64,000 nt of DNA from Oscheius tipulae. Lineage: Eukaryota > Nematoda > Chromadorea > Rhabditida > Rhabditidae. The notes under the pieces were generated by a model that saw nothing but the letters and a program-made list of their open reading frames with translations, had not been told where the DNA came from and searched no databases. This document shows, in pieces, positions 1 through 13,000 of this stretch. The stretch's first letter is position 1, and every line of letters begins with the position of its first letter. Both the position numbers and the translations under genes were made by a program. The stretch lies in the NCBI GenBank assembly GCA_037178975.1, contig JASJZH010000006.1:744001-808000 (forward strand), in the 5' to 3' direction.

Positions 1-3000
1 ACTCACATTGTGTACCGGAAGAATGTTAATCAGCTGTTCTCCGCTAGCCTTAGTTCCGTCGCCGTAGAACCCCGCGATTTTCCCATCGTTCCCTCAGCAC
101 GCGTTCCTTTTGTTTTTCACAGCTAAGCACATCCGTAAAACCGTTCTCACGGAGACACCTGCTTCTATTTTTTTCCGGTATTACGCGAGTGTGGTCTTCA
201 CTTATTTTCCAGCCTTGTACAGATTCTGTCTTGTGATTAGCAGTTTAATGTTTTCAGTGATTCCTAACAACCTTGAGTACGTAGAGAAAGCTTTTCCAAG
301 TACAAATTAGAATAGTAGGCCAAATTCTTGTTGATCATAAGCTTGCCCAAACAGCAATGTTTCGCGAAGCTGTAGCTTTTAGATGCGATAGAAAAGATGG
401 TTTGCACATGCCGCGTTTCAAATTATCTTGCAACTTCTTTTTTACCTCAGTAACCTTTTCTCCAAGACATTCTTTGATCTCCAAGTGCAAAGTACTTAGG
501 CTTTCTTCTCAAATGGACTCGGAAACATGGCTGCCCTGCTCACCTAATCCTCTCAAGCAATTCCGTTCTTCAGTTTTTTACAGCATTCGTCAAAGAAGCC
601 CCATCTCACAGCGCCACGCCCAAAAATTGAGGTCTTTAAGTTGCTTCCCTCTCCTCTTACTGATTACCTTGTGCGTCATTAGCGCCAGTCAGCATATGGC
701 GCCGTGTTCGTTTCCTTCTTGTGAAGAAGAAGAATGCATTAGAGGAGAGGGAAGGGCCCGCGTCCGAGACGGACAATTTGCATGGGAGGACCAAGAGATT
801 GCCCTTTTGCTCACATCTTATTCAAGAGAGTCCACACACAGGGCTTTTTTCTGTGTGTCCGGGGCATTAGTCTTCTTCGCGCCTCTTTCCCCGTTTGCAT
901 GGCTTTGAGGTCAATATTAGGTTCTAAAGTTCATGCAACACCAACTATAGAAAACTTTAGAAAATACCTTCTCTTTTTTAGCTTAGACATCTGCAAATTA
1001 CCAAAAGCAAAAAGCTGAATGTTTGGAGTCATGGTTCCCACAGACTGTCCCTTACCATCGGATACAATTAACGAAGACCAGTTGATGCTAATGTGTCAGA
1101 ATAAGGCGGTGTCTTTTATGGGGGACCTCTTTTTCTCACTTCGCAAAATAGCCACTGCGATTCACAATACCTCTCTGTCTAAATTTCTTTTGAGAATTTC
1201 GAGTTGGCATCTTTTGCGCCTAGGGAGAATAATGTGGTGGATGAAATTCAAAGCTGATGGACAGATGTTTGCAATGCGCTAATCACCCCCAATCGTCTCG
1301 CTACCCTTCAAAGAATCCTCCCGGATAAGATACTACTCTAGCATAATGGATTAATTTTCTTTTCTAATTTTGTGAACAGGAAAGGAGCCAGAACTTTAGC
1401 GTAGTAGGATAATAGATAAGTTTAAAAAAAAAGTGAAAAGTTCTGAAGGTCTGATCACTCTGACAAGCGTATTATATTCAAGCTTTGGTATCCCATTTTA
1501 TGACAATAAATCGGCTCAGTTTTCTTATCTACCGTATGATAAAAATTCCCCTTTTTACAAGAAACATCTGTCCTGCCAACTCAAGAAAAATGTGATACCC
1601 AACACTGCGCGCCTCATTAAGATTATACAAACACCTCCACTCGGCCTCTATGCCCTTGGTCTCGCACGCACTTTTTCCGAAGAGGCAGTTCGCGCCAAAG
1701 GATCTCCCACGACCCCAAAGTCAAAGTATTTTTAAAGTCTCGCGTAATTGCGACACTGACGCTGTTACTAAACAGCATGTAATCCCATCACTGATAAGCT
1801 TCTTTTGTTTGTTTCTGGCTCCAAGACCTTCAAAAATAGAGTGAAAACGTTTTGGCCCCGATCCCTAACTTCGTTTCTTTATTGCGGGTCCCCGTCCGCC
1901 TCTCGAGCTCTTGTTCTCACCCAATTCAGACATTTTCTGAATGTTACTATATCGATGTCTGCTCCTTTGCAGGGCCAAGCCCTCGCTAATCCCATCGTCT
2001 TCGTGTCATCTCAAAGTGATTCAATATTTCCGTAAGCAGAGAGTGTCCTCGACGGAAACAAGGAACTTTTTGTCTCTATCAAAAATAGCTCCAAACATCA
2101 AGTATCGCAAGTTTCTATTTTGTTTCACGACTGTAGCAGAAAATTGCATTGATTTAATAACTCAGGCGTTGAGGTTCTGCTAACTATGACCTTGGCGCTC
2201 CTTTGTTAATCCTTAGCTTTTTGAGTACCACTATCTAATCCAAGGTACAGTTAAGGCGCCGAACCTTTATTGACACCCTAGCTGGTGGCAAAGGTTTGAA
2301 AAAAGGCATTTCCTGTGTTTGACTGTTTTTTTTGTTTGACTGTTTTTACTGTTCAGATAGGAGTCATAATTTTCTAAAAAAAAAAAAAGATGACAGGACA
2401 GTCGTGCACTCAAGTTATCTACTTCTCCTCTTTTCGATTGTGTCAACATCTGTTTAGGTCTCGGCTGAAGGATCCTTATCTAACCCTACCCTGACGCTTT
2501 AAGACAATACGCCTTCGATAACATTTATGTTCCAATTTCATTGCGAACACTCTCTGGCATCATTTTGTCACTTCTCCACACCTTTTACCTCGAAATTTTT
2601 ATTTCAAAAGCTGTGTCTTTTGAAAGCGCCCATTTTATCCCTAGGCTTTTCTCTGAAAACAAATTGCCTTGTGTGGAATATTAATGAGAGCAGCCGGTGG
2701 AACCTGGGAGTTGCTTTCCTTGAATACCTAAAAGTGACGGTATTTTTGTCGGAATCCTCCGAGTCGGTTCGGGTGTGCCTAAATCGATCAGCTTCCTATG
2801 GGAACTGTCAATAAATCTCTATTTGCCCATGCCTATGAGCACATTCGCTTGTACACGCCGCTGCGAATGGCCTGCTAATACGTAAAAAACATGGGAGCTC
2901 TGACTTTTTTTTGTCTCTTTTTACGTCCGACCCTTAAATATACATGCACGTAGTGCCCCTCTTTCTACGGCTGAGTAATTTCAGTTCATTAGTCTCGGGA

Positions 3001-3481
3001 GGCATAGGTTCGCGTGAAAAATGCATGTGGCCAAATGCGATTATTCTATCTTTTCCTGTATCAAAAGAAATCTATACTTTATCAAGTCTCCATTTATCAC
3101 AGCCTTCATGATTCTCTTAAACTACTCACCGTAACAAACAGATCATTTCCACTCGTAGTCTCAAAAATATTATCTTTCCCTTATATTGGTTTTCATTTTT
3201 CGCAAGGTTTTCACGAAATATGAAATTTCAAATGACAACTCTTATGGAGTCGTTGAAAAGATGAAAAAAATACATTTCATATTCCAACCATGAATGATAT
3301 AACTTTCGTGAACAGTTTACAGGAACCTTATTCTTTGACACAAAAAATGTGCTGTAAGAGGAATAATATCATTGTTACAATGTTGAAAGCTGATCGCAAA
3401 CGCGAAAGTTTATGTTCAGAAGATCTTCTGCTCGTCTTTTCTTGTTTCTCACCTACCCCCCAAATTCATACTTTTCAGAGG
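1..3481. other. Region without a supported gene, upstream of adducin
   Basis: I find no reading frame here with convincing splice sites or recognisable protein. Open frames exist (for example around 357-908), but their residue composition looks random and they lack good donors. A GC-richer patch around 700-900 could be promoter sequence. The right edge (3472-3478, CTTTTCAG) is a consensus 3' splice site placed 3 nt before the adducin ATG. That fits either a spliced-leader acceptor or an untranslated upstream exon. Confidence 0.5.
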
Positions 3482-6400
3482 ATGAGTGTGCGTCCAGAGA
3501 GGGAGCGCCCTCTTCTATTCGACCCGGACAGCCCAGAGTACATCAAAGATTTGCAACGTCCGGCGGTAATTAAGGTCAGTCACTTTTTTACTGTTGCCAC
3601 ACGTACGTCATTTTGAAAAAGGAGGGGGAAGCCGTATTTAAATCTCTTGGGTCCTCCTGATCATTAATCAAGCTGTCGCCTTTGAAGGAGCGGTGTGTAC
3701 TCGAGATTGCATCTTTTGTGTCGACACGCCTTTGGACTATGCAGAGTGGGAAGTTGTAGAGCTTGGGACCAATTAAAATATCAGAAATGAACAGAAGATG
3801 ACAAATCTGACATGCGCAGACAAAACTTGCTAAAGAATATTATGAGCATTTTCTAGGAAGATCTATCCGAAATGGAGAGGCGGAAAAGAGTCCACGAGGT
3901 CCTGGAGTCAAAAAACTTCCTCCGAGAGCTGGAAAATGTCATCAAGAACGAGTCGGAAGCTGCCAAAAACGAGCCAGAGCAGCTGAAAATCCAGCAAAGG
4001 CTCTCAGAACTAACTGTCCCGAACAGAGCGCTCTCTTACAACAACATCCACAACGTCGGTAGGTTTTATTTCTTTTCATAAAAAAAACTCTCCACACGGC
4101 TTGCAGCTGTGACAGCTGCTCTAATTATTGTCCGCCGTGGGGTCGTGTCCTTGAAGTGGCGACTCGTAGAATAATAGTTGGTTTCAAGTGGCAGATTAGC
4201 TTGTTTTATGACTGTCACACGGAGAAGAGAGATCGAGTGGATAAGCACTGAGAGGAATGGGAATAGGGTCGCAAATTAATGAATACAGAAAGGGGTCGGA
4301 AGGTAGAAAGTTCTTCACCAGCCTGAAATATCTTTGCCTCATTAACTTTGAATAAACAGACGCAAATTTGTGTTCAGAGCTCAGTCAACAGTTTCCTAGG
4401 CCTCCAAACTGTTACCCACACCATATTGTTTAGTTTTTATTTGGTACGGCTTTTAGGTACACTACCTTCAATCCCAATTGCCGACTTGAACAACAATGAA
4501 AACGTCTCCAAACAGGAAAGAATCTACAGAAACAAGCTTGCTTGCTTATGTCGACTGGTTGAAATGTTCCAATGGGTCCAGGGTTTCAACAATCATGCCT
4601 CTGTAAGCTTTTTGTAGTTTTTTTTTTCATTTTCTACTTCAGCTACGTATTCCGAGTGAAAACGAGGAAGTTTTGATCACTCCTTTTGGTCTCCTCTTCC
4701 ATGAAATGTCAGCTAGCAGTATTTTGAAAGTGAAGCCGAATGGAGACATGATTGAGGGCGGTAGCTCTAGGCTTGGTGTTAGTCAGGTAAGAATCTGGAA
4801 ATTTCTATGTTTTAACGACAGTTTTCAGAGCGTCATAACGTTGCATTCTGCCATTAATGCTGCAAGGCCTGATGCTCCATGCATCATCCAAATTCATTCG
4901 GCTGTAGTTGCAGCAGTGGCCAGCATGAGCTGTGGCCTTCTACGGGTCTGTCACGAGGCTGTGCTTTTAGGAACTGTTAGCTGTCATGAATATTCGGTAA
5001 GTCGAAAAAAGAAACGAAAAAAACTTGCACAGTAGAAAGTTTGATTGGCGTGCTTTTTTAACTGCCTCAAACTGTCTAAGTTTTGAACCTTTTTGCTACT
5101 GAGTTTAACTGCTTTCATGTAGTTTCCAAAAATTATCGAACTGTAACTTCATCTAGGTCTTTAATTTAGTCTTACAAACTTATTACGTTTTGCCCTTATT
5201 CAATAAAATGTTTTGAAATATTTATATGATTTTTTAGGGCTCCCTCGATGAGGAAGAAGAAATCGAGTCTATTGTGAAAAGTCTCTGCAGTGGAAACGTC
5301 CTTCTGCTAAGGAATAGAGGTTTTATCGCCATTGGTGAAACTCCAGAAGAGGTCTTGTACCTAGCTCAAAATCTTGTTACGGCTTGTGAAACGCAGGTAT
5401 CAAACTTTTCAAAGTTTCTCTAAAATACTACTCCAGATCAGGGCGGTAAAAGCGGGTATCACTAATCTCATCCAAACCGATGAGGAGGTTGCGAAGGCAT
5501 TATATCATAGGACACGAAATGGTGAGTCTAAAAAAGAAAAAACGATTAGCAGCGAGTGGTTTCGATCCACCGACCTCTGGGTTATGGGCCCAGCACGCTT
5601 CCACTGCGCCACGCTGCTGATGGGCGCCGCTTTGCGCACTGATAGTCTTATTGCAGGCCACACGGCTATTCGCTCTCCGGCAAGAGACATACCAGTTCAA
5701 TGTAAGACAGGCGAGGTTGAATGGGAAGCATGGATGCGGGTTCTCGACTACCAGGTACCCAATTTCAGGAGTATTTTGTGAAGAATTGTTCTTTTAGAAC
5801 CTGAAAAGCGGACATTTTTATAAACAACCACAGCTGAAACCAAAACCACAACTCACGCAGTCTATGTACATAACCAGCGATGTTGCTGTTCCTCCGAGTG
5901 CCAGTTCTATAGGAGCGGTAAGTGATAGAATGGTCGCTATAGGTCTTTTTGAGCTCCTACGCTTGTAAGCGGACATGAAAAAGCCGTACTGTGTAGAACC
6001 ACAAGTTTACAAGTCCACTTTGCTTTAAAACAAAGACCTTTTCGTGATTCTCACAAAGTAAGCAAATTTGAAGTTTACACTAGGCTTGCCAAGATTATTT
6101 GAATTTCAAATGGATTGAACGAATAATTTGTCAATTTTTGAACTTCAAACATTTCGCATTAATAGTCTGTTGCTCTAATTTGAAACTTTGCTTCGTGGCT
6201 AACTGCTGCACTACGGTAATTGAGACCCATAATAGGCGAGAGTCTGCTGCAAAGAGAGGAGGGTGCTCGCGTGAGCAGATAGACCTTTAACTAAACCTCA
6301 GCTCTACGGTTTTCCTTATTCGCAAGTGTAGCATTTTGTAGCTTTCAGAGATCCCATTGAAACTTTTGACCAAGAAAAGTTGAAATTCTGCTTCTTTTTA

Positions 6401-8665
6401 TCTTTTTCGGATTTTTGTAGGTTATAGCTCATTCTTGTCGTTTAGACCACTACGAGATTTTGTATCTTTGAATTTTCATCCTAATTTGCAGTATTTCAGC
6501 TAGATGAGTCCGACTACGTGTCAATCACAGCCCACAAGCTCGCCATTCTTCGTCGAGAACAGGAGCGAAATAGGTGGCTGAACAGTCCCAATGCCTACCA
6601 GAAAATTGAGGTTCTCGAGACAAATACAGACTGTCCTAAGAGGATAACAAAAGTAAGTTATTGGCTATAATTCTTTTCGAATCTGAGCTATTTAGTGGGT
6701 CCAGGACGCAACATCTCAATCAGCCAACGGCACTCCTGTCAAGATTGTCGGCGTACATCATTTCAGCCCAATGTCTGCCAATCCGAAAGAGTTTAAGGAG
6801 CGACAGCAGAGAATAAAGGTGCTATTTAAACGATTTTTTTTAAACTAAATTGGTCTTTAGGAAAGTCGCCTCTCAGGCAAGACATCTGCTGGGCCGCAGA
6901 GCGTGATTTTAGACGCATCAACGTACGAAGATCTCAGAGACATCAAGCCAGATGTGGAAATTGGGCCGGACCGATCTGTTCTGATTGGAACAGCTAGCAA
7001 AGGAATCATCAACAGAACACAGCAGTGCAATGCACAGGTGAGAATAGCTGCAAATATGTTTTGTTTGTTAGCGAAAGACTGGGAAGTCTGAAGATACGAA
7101 ACAGATAGTGTGAATCGTCTTGTCAATGCAGTTATGCAAGACGACAAAATTAAACCTACTCGTATATTGGTTGAAACAACAACATGTATGCGGCGAAACC
7201 CAGTGACAAAAATTGATTTTAGAATGAAGGGGTAAAAACCAATTTAGTTGCTGCTGTTATACCAGAACTTTGCTTTGGACCAGTTGCAGACAATGAAAGC
7301 ACTGTACAACTGTCTAATTAGCTCTACCCAATGCTATGCATAAAGGAGACGCGAGGAAAATGTTTCAGGTCTACCGTCAACTCTATGCCCCAAACCCCTT
7401 CACTGCTGAAACTGACGAGGAGATCCAGAAATATGTCAAGGAGGTAGAGATGAAGTCACCGAAATCCCGTACTCCGACATCCCATCTCGTCGATACTCGT
7501 GCCGAGACGGCCAGTCCCGTCGACGACTACCCTAACGCTGGTAAGTTTTCAAACTTAATTTTGCGTTTTGCCCTCATTTGTTCATTTCACACTCATAGAT
7601 GTTGCTTCACTGATGCAAGGCATTCGTTTGCATCGAAATGCAGAACACGAGTCTCGAACGTCGGCCTCAATGGACGATATGGCCGACACGTCCTGTTCCA
7701 TAGCCATCAATGGTGGGCAATAGTTGGAACGAGAAATGCAAAAAGCGTGGTGTTCTTGTGTGTCAAACGCATGTGGGGCCCTCTCCTTTTTTATCAGTAC
7801 TCTTTCCTATCTTGCTCTTTTTCAGTTGACAGTGGTCGTGATTCAACTTTTAACTCCTCGAGAATGGACCTTGAAGTAGAACGTAAGCGTCCTCTATCCT
7901 ATCTTGCTAAACTGCTTTCGCATGCAGATTTCCAACCGCGAGCCACTTCCACTCCAAAAGGAGATGTACCGGACGACATCAAAAAGAGTAGGAGTGACAA
8001 GAAAAAGAAGAAGATGGATATCAGTGAGCTTTTCTTCCTTATGTTCTGTCTGGAAATGCTTGTATGCGTCGGTTAGCAAATGGTCCAAGTTAATTCGTAG
8101 AAATGTATGTAACCGAATCCAAAAAAGGTTTTACCTCGGTACGAATGTTAACGAACACAACGGGTCCTTCGTCGTTTGATACCAGGCCAAATTGAGCAAG
8201 CGATCCGGTCAAATTGATGATCCACACTGGTTGCCACAAAAAATGTTCGCTATAGTTGATGAGGAAATTTTTTTCGAGAATTTCGATAACTTCTCGTGAA
8301 TTTTTCTGACTATACACAACTGGAATTATGTCTTTCGATAACTTGTGGTTTTAGTATATAGCAAAAAAAGCGCTCTAATCGTAGTCAGTCTGGTGCTTGA
8401 TTGTTGAATGCGACAACTGGGTTAATTGTAGTAAGCATGGCATATTTCATGGATGATTTTGAATCAAAACTTCAATATGATTTTAAAATTACAGGTCAAG
8501 CGTCGACAAGGACTGAAACTACTCTTTCTGAAGACGAGGTAGATGATTTTCTTTGTTTTGACTTCAGTTTATTATTTTCAGTCTGCACAAGCTGAGGGCA
8601 AGAAGAAGAAAAAGAAAGGTTTCTTCTCCTTTATGCGAAAGAAAGATCGCTCTACAGCTGTGTAA
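3482..8665 (+). CDS. add-1: Adducin (spectrin-actin capping/junction protein)
   Basis: Adducin caps actin barbed ends and recruits spectrin to the membrane skeleton. Eighteen exons join with consistent phases: 3482-3574, 3857-4058, 4457-4602, 4643-4786, 4829-4996, 5238-5396, 5437-5521, 5657-5754, 5798-5917, 6500-6652, 6696-6818, 6861-7037, 7369-7540, 7599-7712, 7826-7882, 7928-8023, 8495-8538 and 8582-8665. The predicted protein is 744 aa, close to vertebrate alpha-adducin. The head domain has the class II aldolase-like fold signatures ITPFGLLFHEMSASS, LHSAINAARPDAPCIIQIHS and LLRNRGFIAIGETPEE. A neck follows (REQERNRWLNS), then an NPFT...EEIQKYVKEVE segment as in other adducins. The extreme C-terminus is a lysine-rich MARCKS-like tail (KKKKKKGFFSFMRKKDR), the usual calmodulin/PKC target. 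The start follows a TTTTCAG acceptor by 3 nt. The symbol add-1 is by family resemblance; nematodes also have add-2. A tRNA-Met lies antisense in the intron 5522-5656. Confidence 0.96.
5547..5618 (-). tRNA. tRNA-Met (CAT anticodon), antisense in an adducin intron
   Basis: The minus strand folds as a complete 72-nt cloverleaf. The acceptor stem is AGCAGCG paired with CGCTGCT plus discriminator A. The anticodon stem CTGGG/CCCAG closes the loop CCCATAA, and the T loop is ATCGAAA in a GGTGG/CCACT arm. The anticodon CAT and the elongator-like body indicate elongator Met. It contains no intron. It sits wholly inside adducin intron 5522-5656 and is transcribed against it. Confidence 0.93.
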
Positions 8666-10090
8666 CATGCCTCTTTTCTTATTAACGGTAATCACTTACA
8701 CTTTGCTTTTTAACATCAAAACTAAACAAAGTGCGTGAAACTTCTAAGGAAACACCCTAAATCTATCCTACCAACCTTTAATCGAAAGTCACAAAAACAT
8801 TCCATTGAACGTACACAGATGCAATATTGTCGTTCCTGTGTGCACAGGTTAGACAGCCATAGAAACATTGAGAAGTTCAATACGGCTGGCCGTTTTCACC
8901 TAAAAAGCTTTCCCTGTTTTCTGACATCGAATATTATCAGTTTCAGATATCCCGGTGACGCGCCTGGTTCGACGAGAGACGTTCGTCTAAAAATCATCTT
9001 TAACAGAGTGTTCTCCCCAGTTTGTCTTTCCCGCAACTTTTTCCGCAAGCAGAGCTCCCTTCTTCGGCATTGACTATCTGTCCGGGTTCTTTTCTATATT
9101 TCCATCCAACTCTAGGTACCCAATTATTTTCTCCCTCTACGGCTCACCATTTTCCCCAATAAAATGTCCACCAATTTTGGCCAGCTCATGCTGACATAAA
9201 TAGTCTAATAAAGATTGTATTTGGTCTACTTTGGATGTCGATTTCATTACCAATATCGGTGATCAATTTTAAGTTGTTGGAAAATAAAGAGCAGGGATTG
9301 AATCGTAAATGAGCAAAGTCACGCTGGAGAGCCGACAGAAACTTCCTCAAAAAGTGCAGGTGAACATCTATTTTCTTCTTATGTTTACGTTTGAAAACAG
9401 ATGGAGACATGTGTTTATATCTTCTCCAGGTGGAGCCAACTGGGAGTAGAGTAGACTAAGAGATTGAAGACTGGCTTTTTTTCGGATAATCAAAAAACTG
9501 CAGAAAAGCCATGATGGAAAAACTAAAAAATCGCCATCCCTGAGTTTTTGTTTAGGCATTTGTTGCTTGTAGAAGCTAACGTTTTTCCAGTATTGATCCG
9601 GACTGAAATTAAATTTTAGCCTAAAACTGAAAACAGATTTTCAGAAACACTGCTCACACTTGCTTTTTTGAAACTTCCCATTATTATTTCTAGCTCGCTC
9701 CGACATGTGTTTGACACGCCGTGATGAACAGGAATAGAAAGGATGCGGAAGGACTGGGAATACTTTGTTCAGACCAAAAGTGAAAAGTCTGAAGAATATC
9801 TAAAAGGGTTATTTTTGTGAGTAAATCGATAGTATTTTGACTGAGATTTATAGCTATTTCATAACATAACGGTGTTCCCGTGTCCATGACTACCGACTTA
9901 AACAACGTTCAACCGTTTTCGCGACTCTATGTTTCCTTTTAGACCTTCCCCATATTATTCAGCTTACACTCTAGTTTTTCGTAAACAACAAAAATAGAAC
10001 CTTGAAGAAAAAAAACGTGTTCTATTTTTCTAGTGGGACTTGTTACAATTGGACATTTTTACATGATATAATCCGAAGAATCTTTGCAAA
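8666..10090. other. Adducin 3' UTR and intergenic spacer
   Basis: No gene is supported. The first AATAAA on the + strand after the adducin stop is at 9159-9164, giving a 3' UTR of roughly 0.5 kb. The rest is AT-rich spacer before the next + strand gene at 10091. Confidence 0.5.
9159..9164 (+). terminator. Likely polyadenylation signal of adducin
   Basis: A canonical AATAAA lies 494 nt after the adducin stop codon, on the same strand, with no other gene between. Confidence 0.5.
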
Positions 10091-13000
10091 ATGTTTGTGG
10101 CAAAACAAGGTGATAAGAACAAGGTATGAAAAAGAACACATATAGGCTGGCAAGCTTTAACGCTCTGACATTCTGAAATACAAAAACAGAATCCGTCTCT
10201 TTAAACTCGCATTTCAGGATGTCATCTGCGATGTCAGCCTAGCGATCCAGCATGCTGTACAAGCTTCTCCAGCTACTGAGGTTCTTTTTTCCTATAAGTT
10301 TTTACAATTTAATCTCAGAATATGACCAGCACGGTTAAAACCATGGCCTCAATGGATGCTCCCATCGAAAACACCGAGCAGAATCTGGCCAAAATCGATT
10401 CCCTTCTGGACGAGCTTGAGGATGACTGCACAGAAGTCGAAAAAAAGTGAGCTTTATTACGTTGTGTTTTGTAGTTAAGATATTCTTAACACAATTTCTG
10501 GTAGGATAAATTAACACAGTCAGGACCCGAGTGGGGAATGAAATTTGTTGTAAAAAGGGATGGGAATAGTCTTGGACTAGTTTTTCTCTAATTGACACGG
10601 TAACACGAATGATATAAACAAAAGTAGGACCAGTATCTATCTAGCATATTATGACGGGATACGTTAAAAAGTTAAAAATTAACAAATGACCGGATTCCAT
10701 GCCGTCACTGTCTGGTAGAATTGGTTAGGGGTGCAGCGACGTGCCGAGTCGATCTCCAATAGCGAGTGAATAATGTCACAAACTTCTTCACTCGTCTGAG
10801 AAGGCAGTTCAGGAGCGTCATAGGCTTCGTAGTTGCCACCGGCGGTGTAGAGGAACAGTTTGCACAAAATGCATTCATCGAAGGGTATCTAAAAGCAGCA
10901 AATTTTGTTATGAACTTGTTTTTCCTTTTGTTTCTGTAAGGGGGACCTCTTGCTGTTATCGAACGCATAACACTTTTTTCAAAAAAGAGAAAGAGAGCAA
11001 AAATTGTATGATCAGGATTTGGGTGCACTGTTCCGCTAACAGTTACTACTCTCTATCTTCCTTTTCTACACCTCTAGTATATTCTCTACTCACCTCTCCT
11101 GTCACGCATTGATACAGTAGGCATCCAATGCTCCACATATCGACTTTGGAGTCATATTGGCAGCATTTTAGCAGGTTTGCTCCCACTTCTGGTGCCATGT
11201 AGAACAGAGTCCCCGCTACGTTGCACAAGTCCGATTCGCCGTCCTCGTCAAGCGTTCGGGCGATACCTAAATGCATTTTCGTTGCCGCTGAATAGGACGA
11301 AATTCCCAGAAAAAGGGGCTTTGATTCCCACGGGGGCTTGGGGCTAGATGCGAGGACACTCACCAAAATCTGTAATTTTGGCACTGACGAGATGGTACGG
11401 GTCAAAGTTGTCGTATTTGACCAAGATGTTCTGCGGCTTGATGTCGCGATGGACGATTCGTTGATCGAAGAGAGCCTTGTATCCGCGAGCAATATTGTCA
11501 ATTATGAGCCGAAGGTTACGGGGACGAAGTTTTCCCGTGGGAGCCTTCTGTTTGATATGATATTCCAAATCGGCGTCCATCAGTTCCATAACGAGGCAAC
11601 AGGTGAACTCGTCCAGTTGGCAGATTTCTAGGACTCCAACGAGGTAGGGACTTCTTAGAGATCTTAAACTTTTGATTTACTTTATCAGAGGTCATTTGAA
11701 ACACAATTTGCAAAAAAGTAACATTTCATGAGTGACAAAATAAGAATTAGCTAGAATTTCAAAACTCACTTGATGACTCTGAGCTCATTCTCCTTGATGT
11801 GCACGCGCGACATTCTCTTAACAGCGACCTGAAAATACGTGCTCATTAAGCTTGATTAAAGTGTCGGTCATTAGGAAGCTGACCCCGCAATGACTCACAT
11901 CTCTCGAAGTCTGTCTGTCGTGTCCTTTAAACACGACGCCGAAAGCTCCAAGACCAATAAGGGACTCCATCGAATCCACATATATATATCTTAAAAACGC
12001 CATTTAAAGACCGAGGCATTCATTACCTATTAGCTAGATCAACATTTTCGCCAGAAAACTCTGGCAGACCCGTTGAGCAGATAGAAGCACGATGAGAATG
12101 GGTGGCTGTTACCATCTGGAATAAAGTACATTTGTGCGAACAGACAGAGACTGAAAAAGGCTGTGTGCGCTTCGAAATTTCGAGAAAGTAAAAGGTTTGC
12201 AGAAGCTCAAGTCGCGTCTTTTGCTCTATTTGCGTCGTGGCTGCGAGCCTTGACGTCATTGGTCTCGTAGCCGCTCCCGACAGCTGTTGGCATGGGGCGA
12301 AGAAGGAACGGGACTCTGGGATAGAAAATGGGGAGGGCGGATGCACGAAGTATGTCCCCGCGCGCGTGGAGGAAGAAGATAACCATGGGAGCGGGGAAGA
12401 ATGAGGCTAAAGACTAAAATGAGCTGCAAGGGGTGGGAGGGCCTTTCTTTGATCAAGTTTTGGCAAAAAGGCATGAGTTGTATCGGTTCAGCCAAAATAA
12501 TTTCTTGTGAACAAAAGAATAGGTTTAGAAATTAGGTAATTCTAAGTTGACTCTGAGGTTTAGAAACAGGGGCCAGCATGGAAAGAACTAATACTTCTAA
12601 CGAAACGGCTCCTCGCAACTTAAAATTACAGAATAATTTCTTGTGAACAAAATTTATTAAGAAAGAGAGAACGTTAAAAAAGCTACAGTTAAGCCGGAGA
12701 ACACCCATCCTACTCGTGAAAAACTACCATTTCACGCTAGACTACGCATCCCAATGTGATCCGATTAGCCGTGACTAATCTTCTCCAGTGAGCCAATGAT
12801 CTTCAGAAACCAAAAAATAATAACGAAGAAACCTCTATCTCTAGCAGCAAAACAAGCCTAAGACAAAACAAAGACTAACACCCCTAGGGGAATGAGGACT
12901 AGGCAAATTCAACCCAGTGACGTAGGTAACACGGAGAACGTATAAAAAGCCTACTCCGGGGAATCGATGCCTTGAAGCGAGAGAAAGAAGGAAGGGGAAG

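Noticed and set aside
357..908. 183-codon open frame on the + strand
   Set aside because: Composition is Cys/Ser/Phe-rich without domain signatures, there are no flanking splice signals, and the frame overlaps promoter-like GC-rich sequence.
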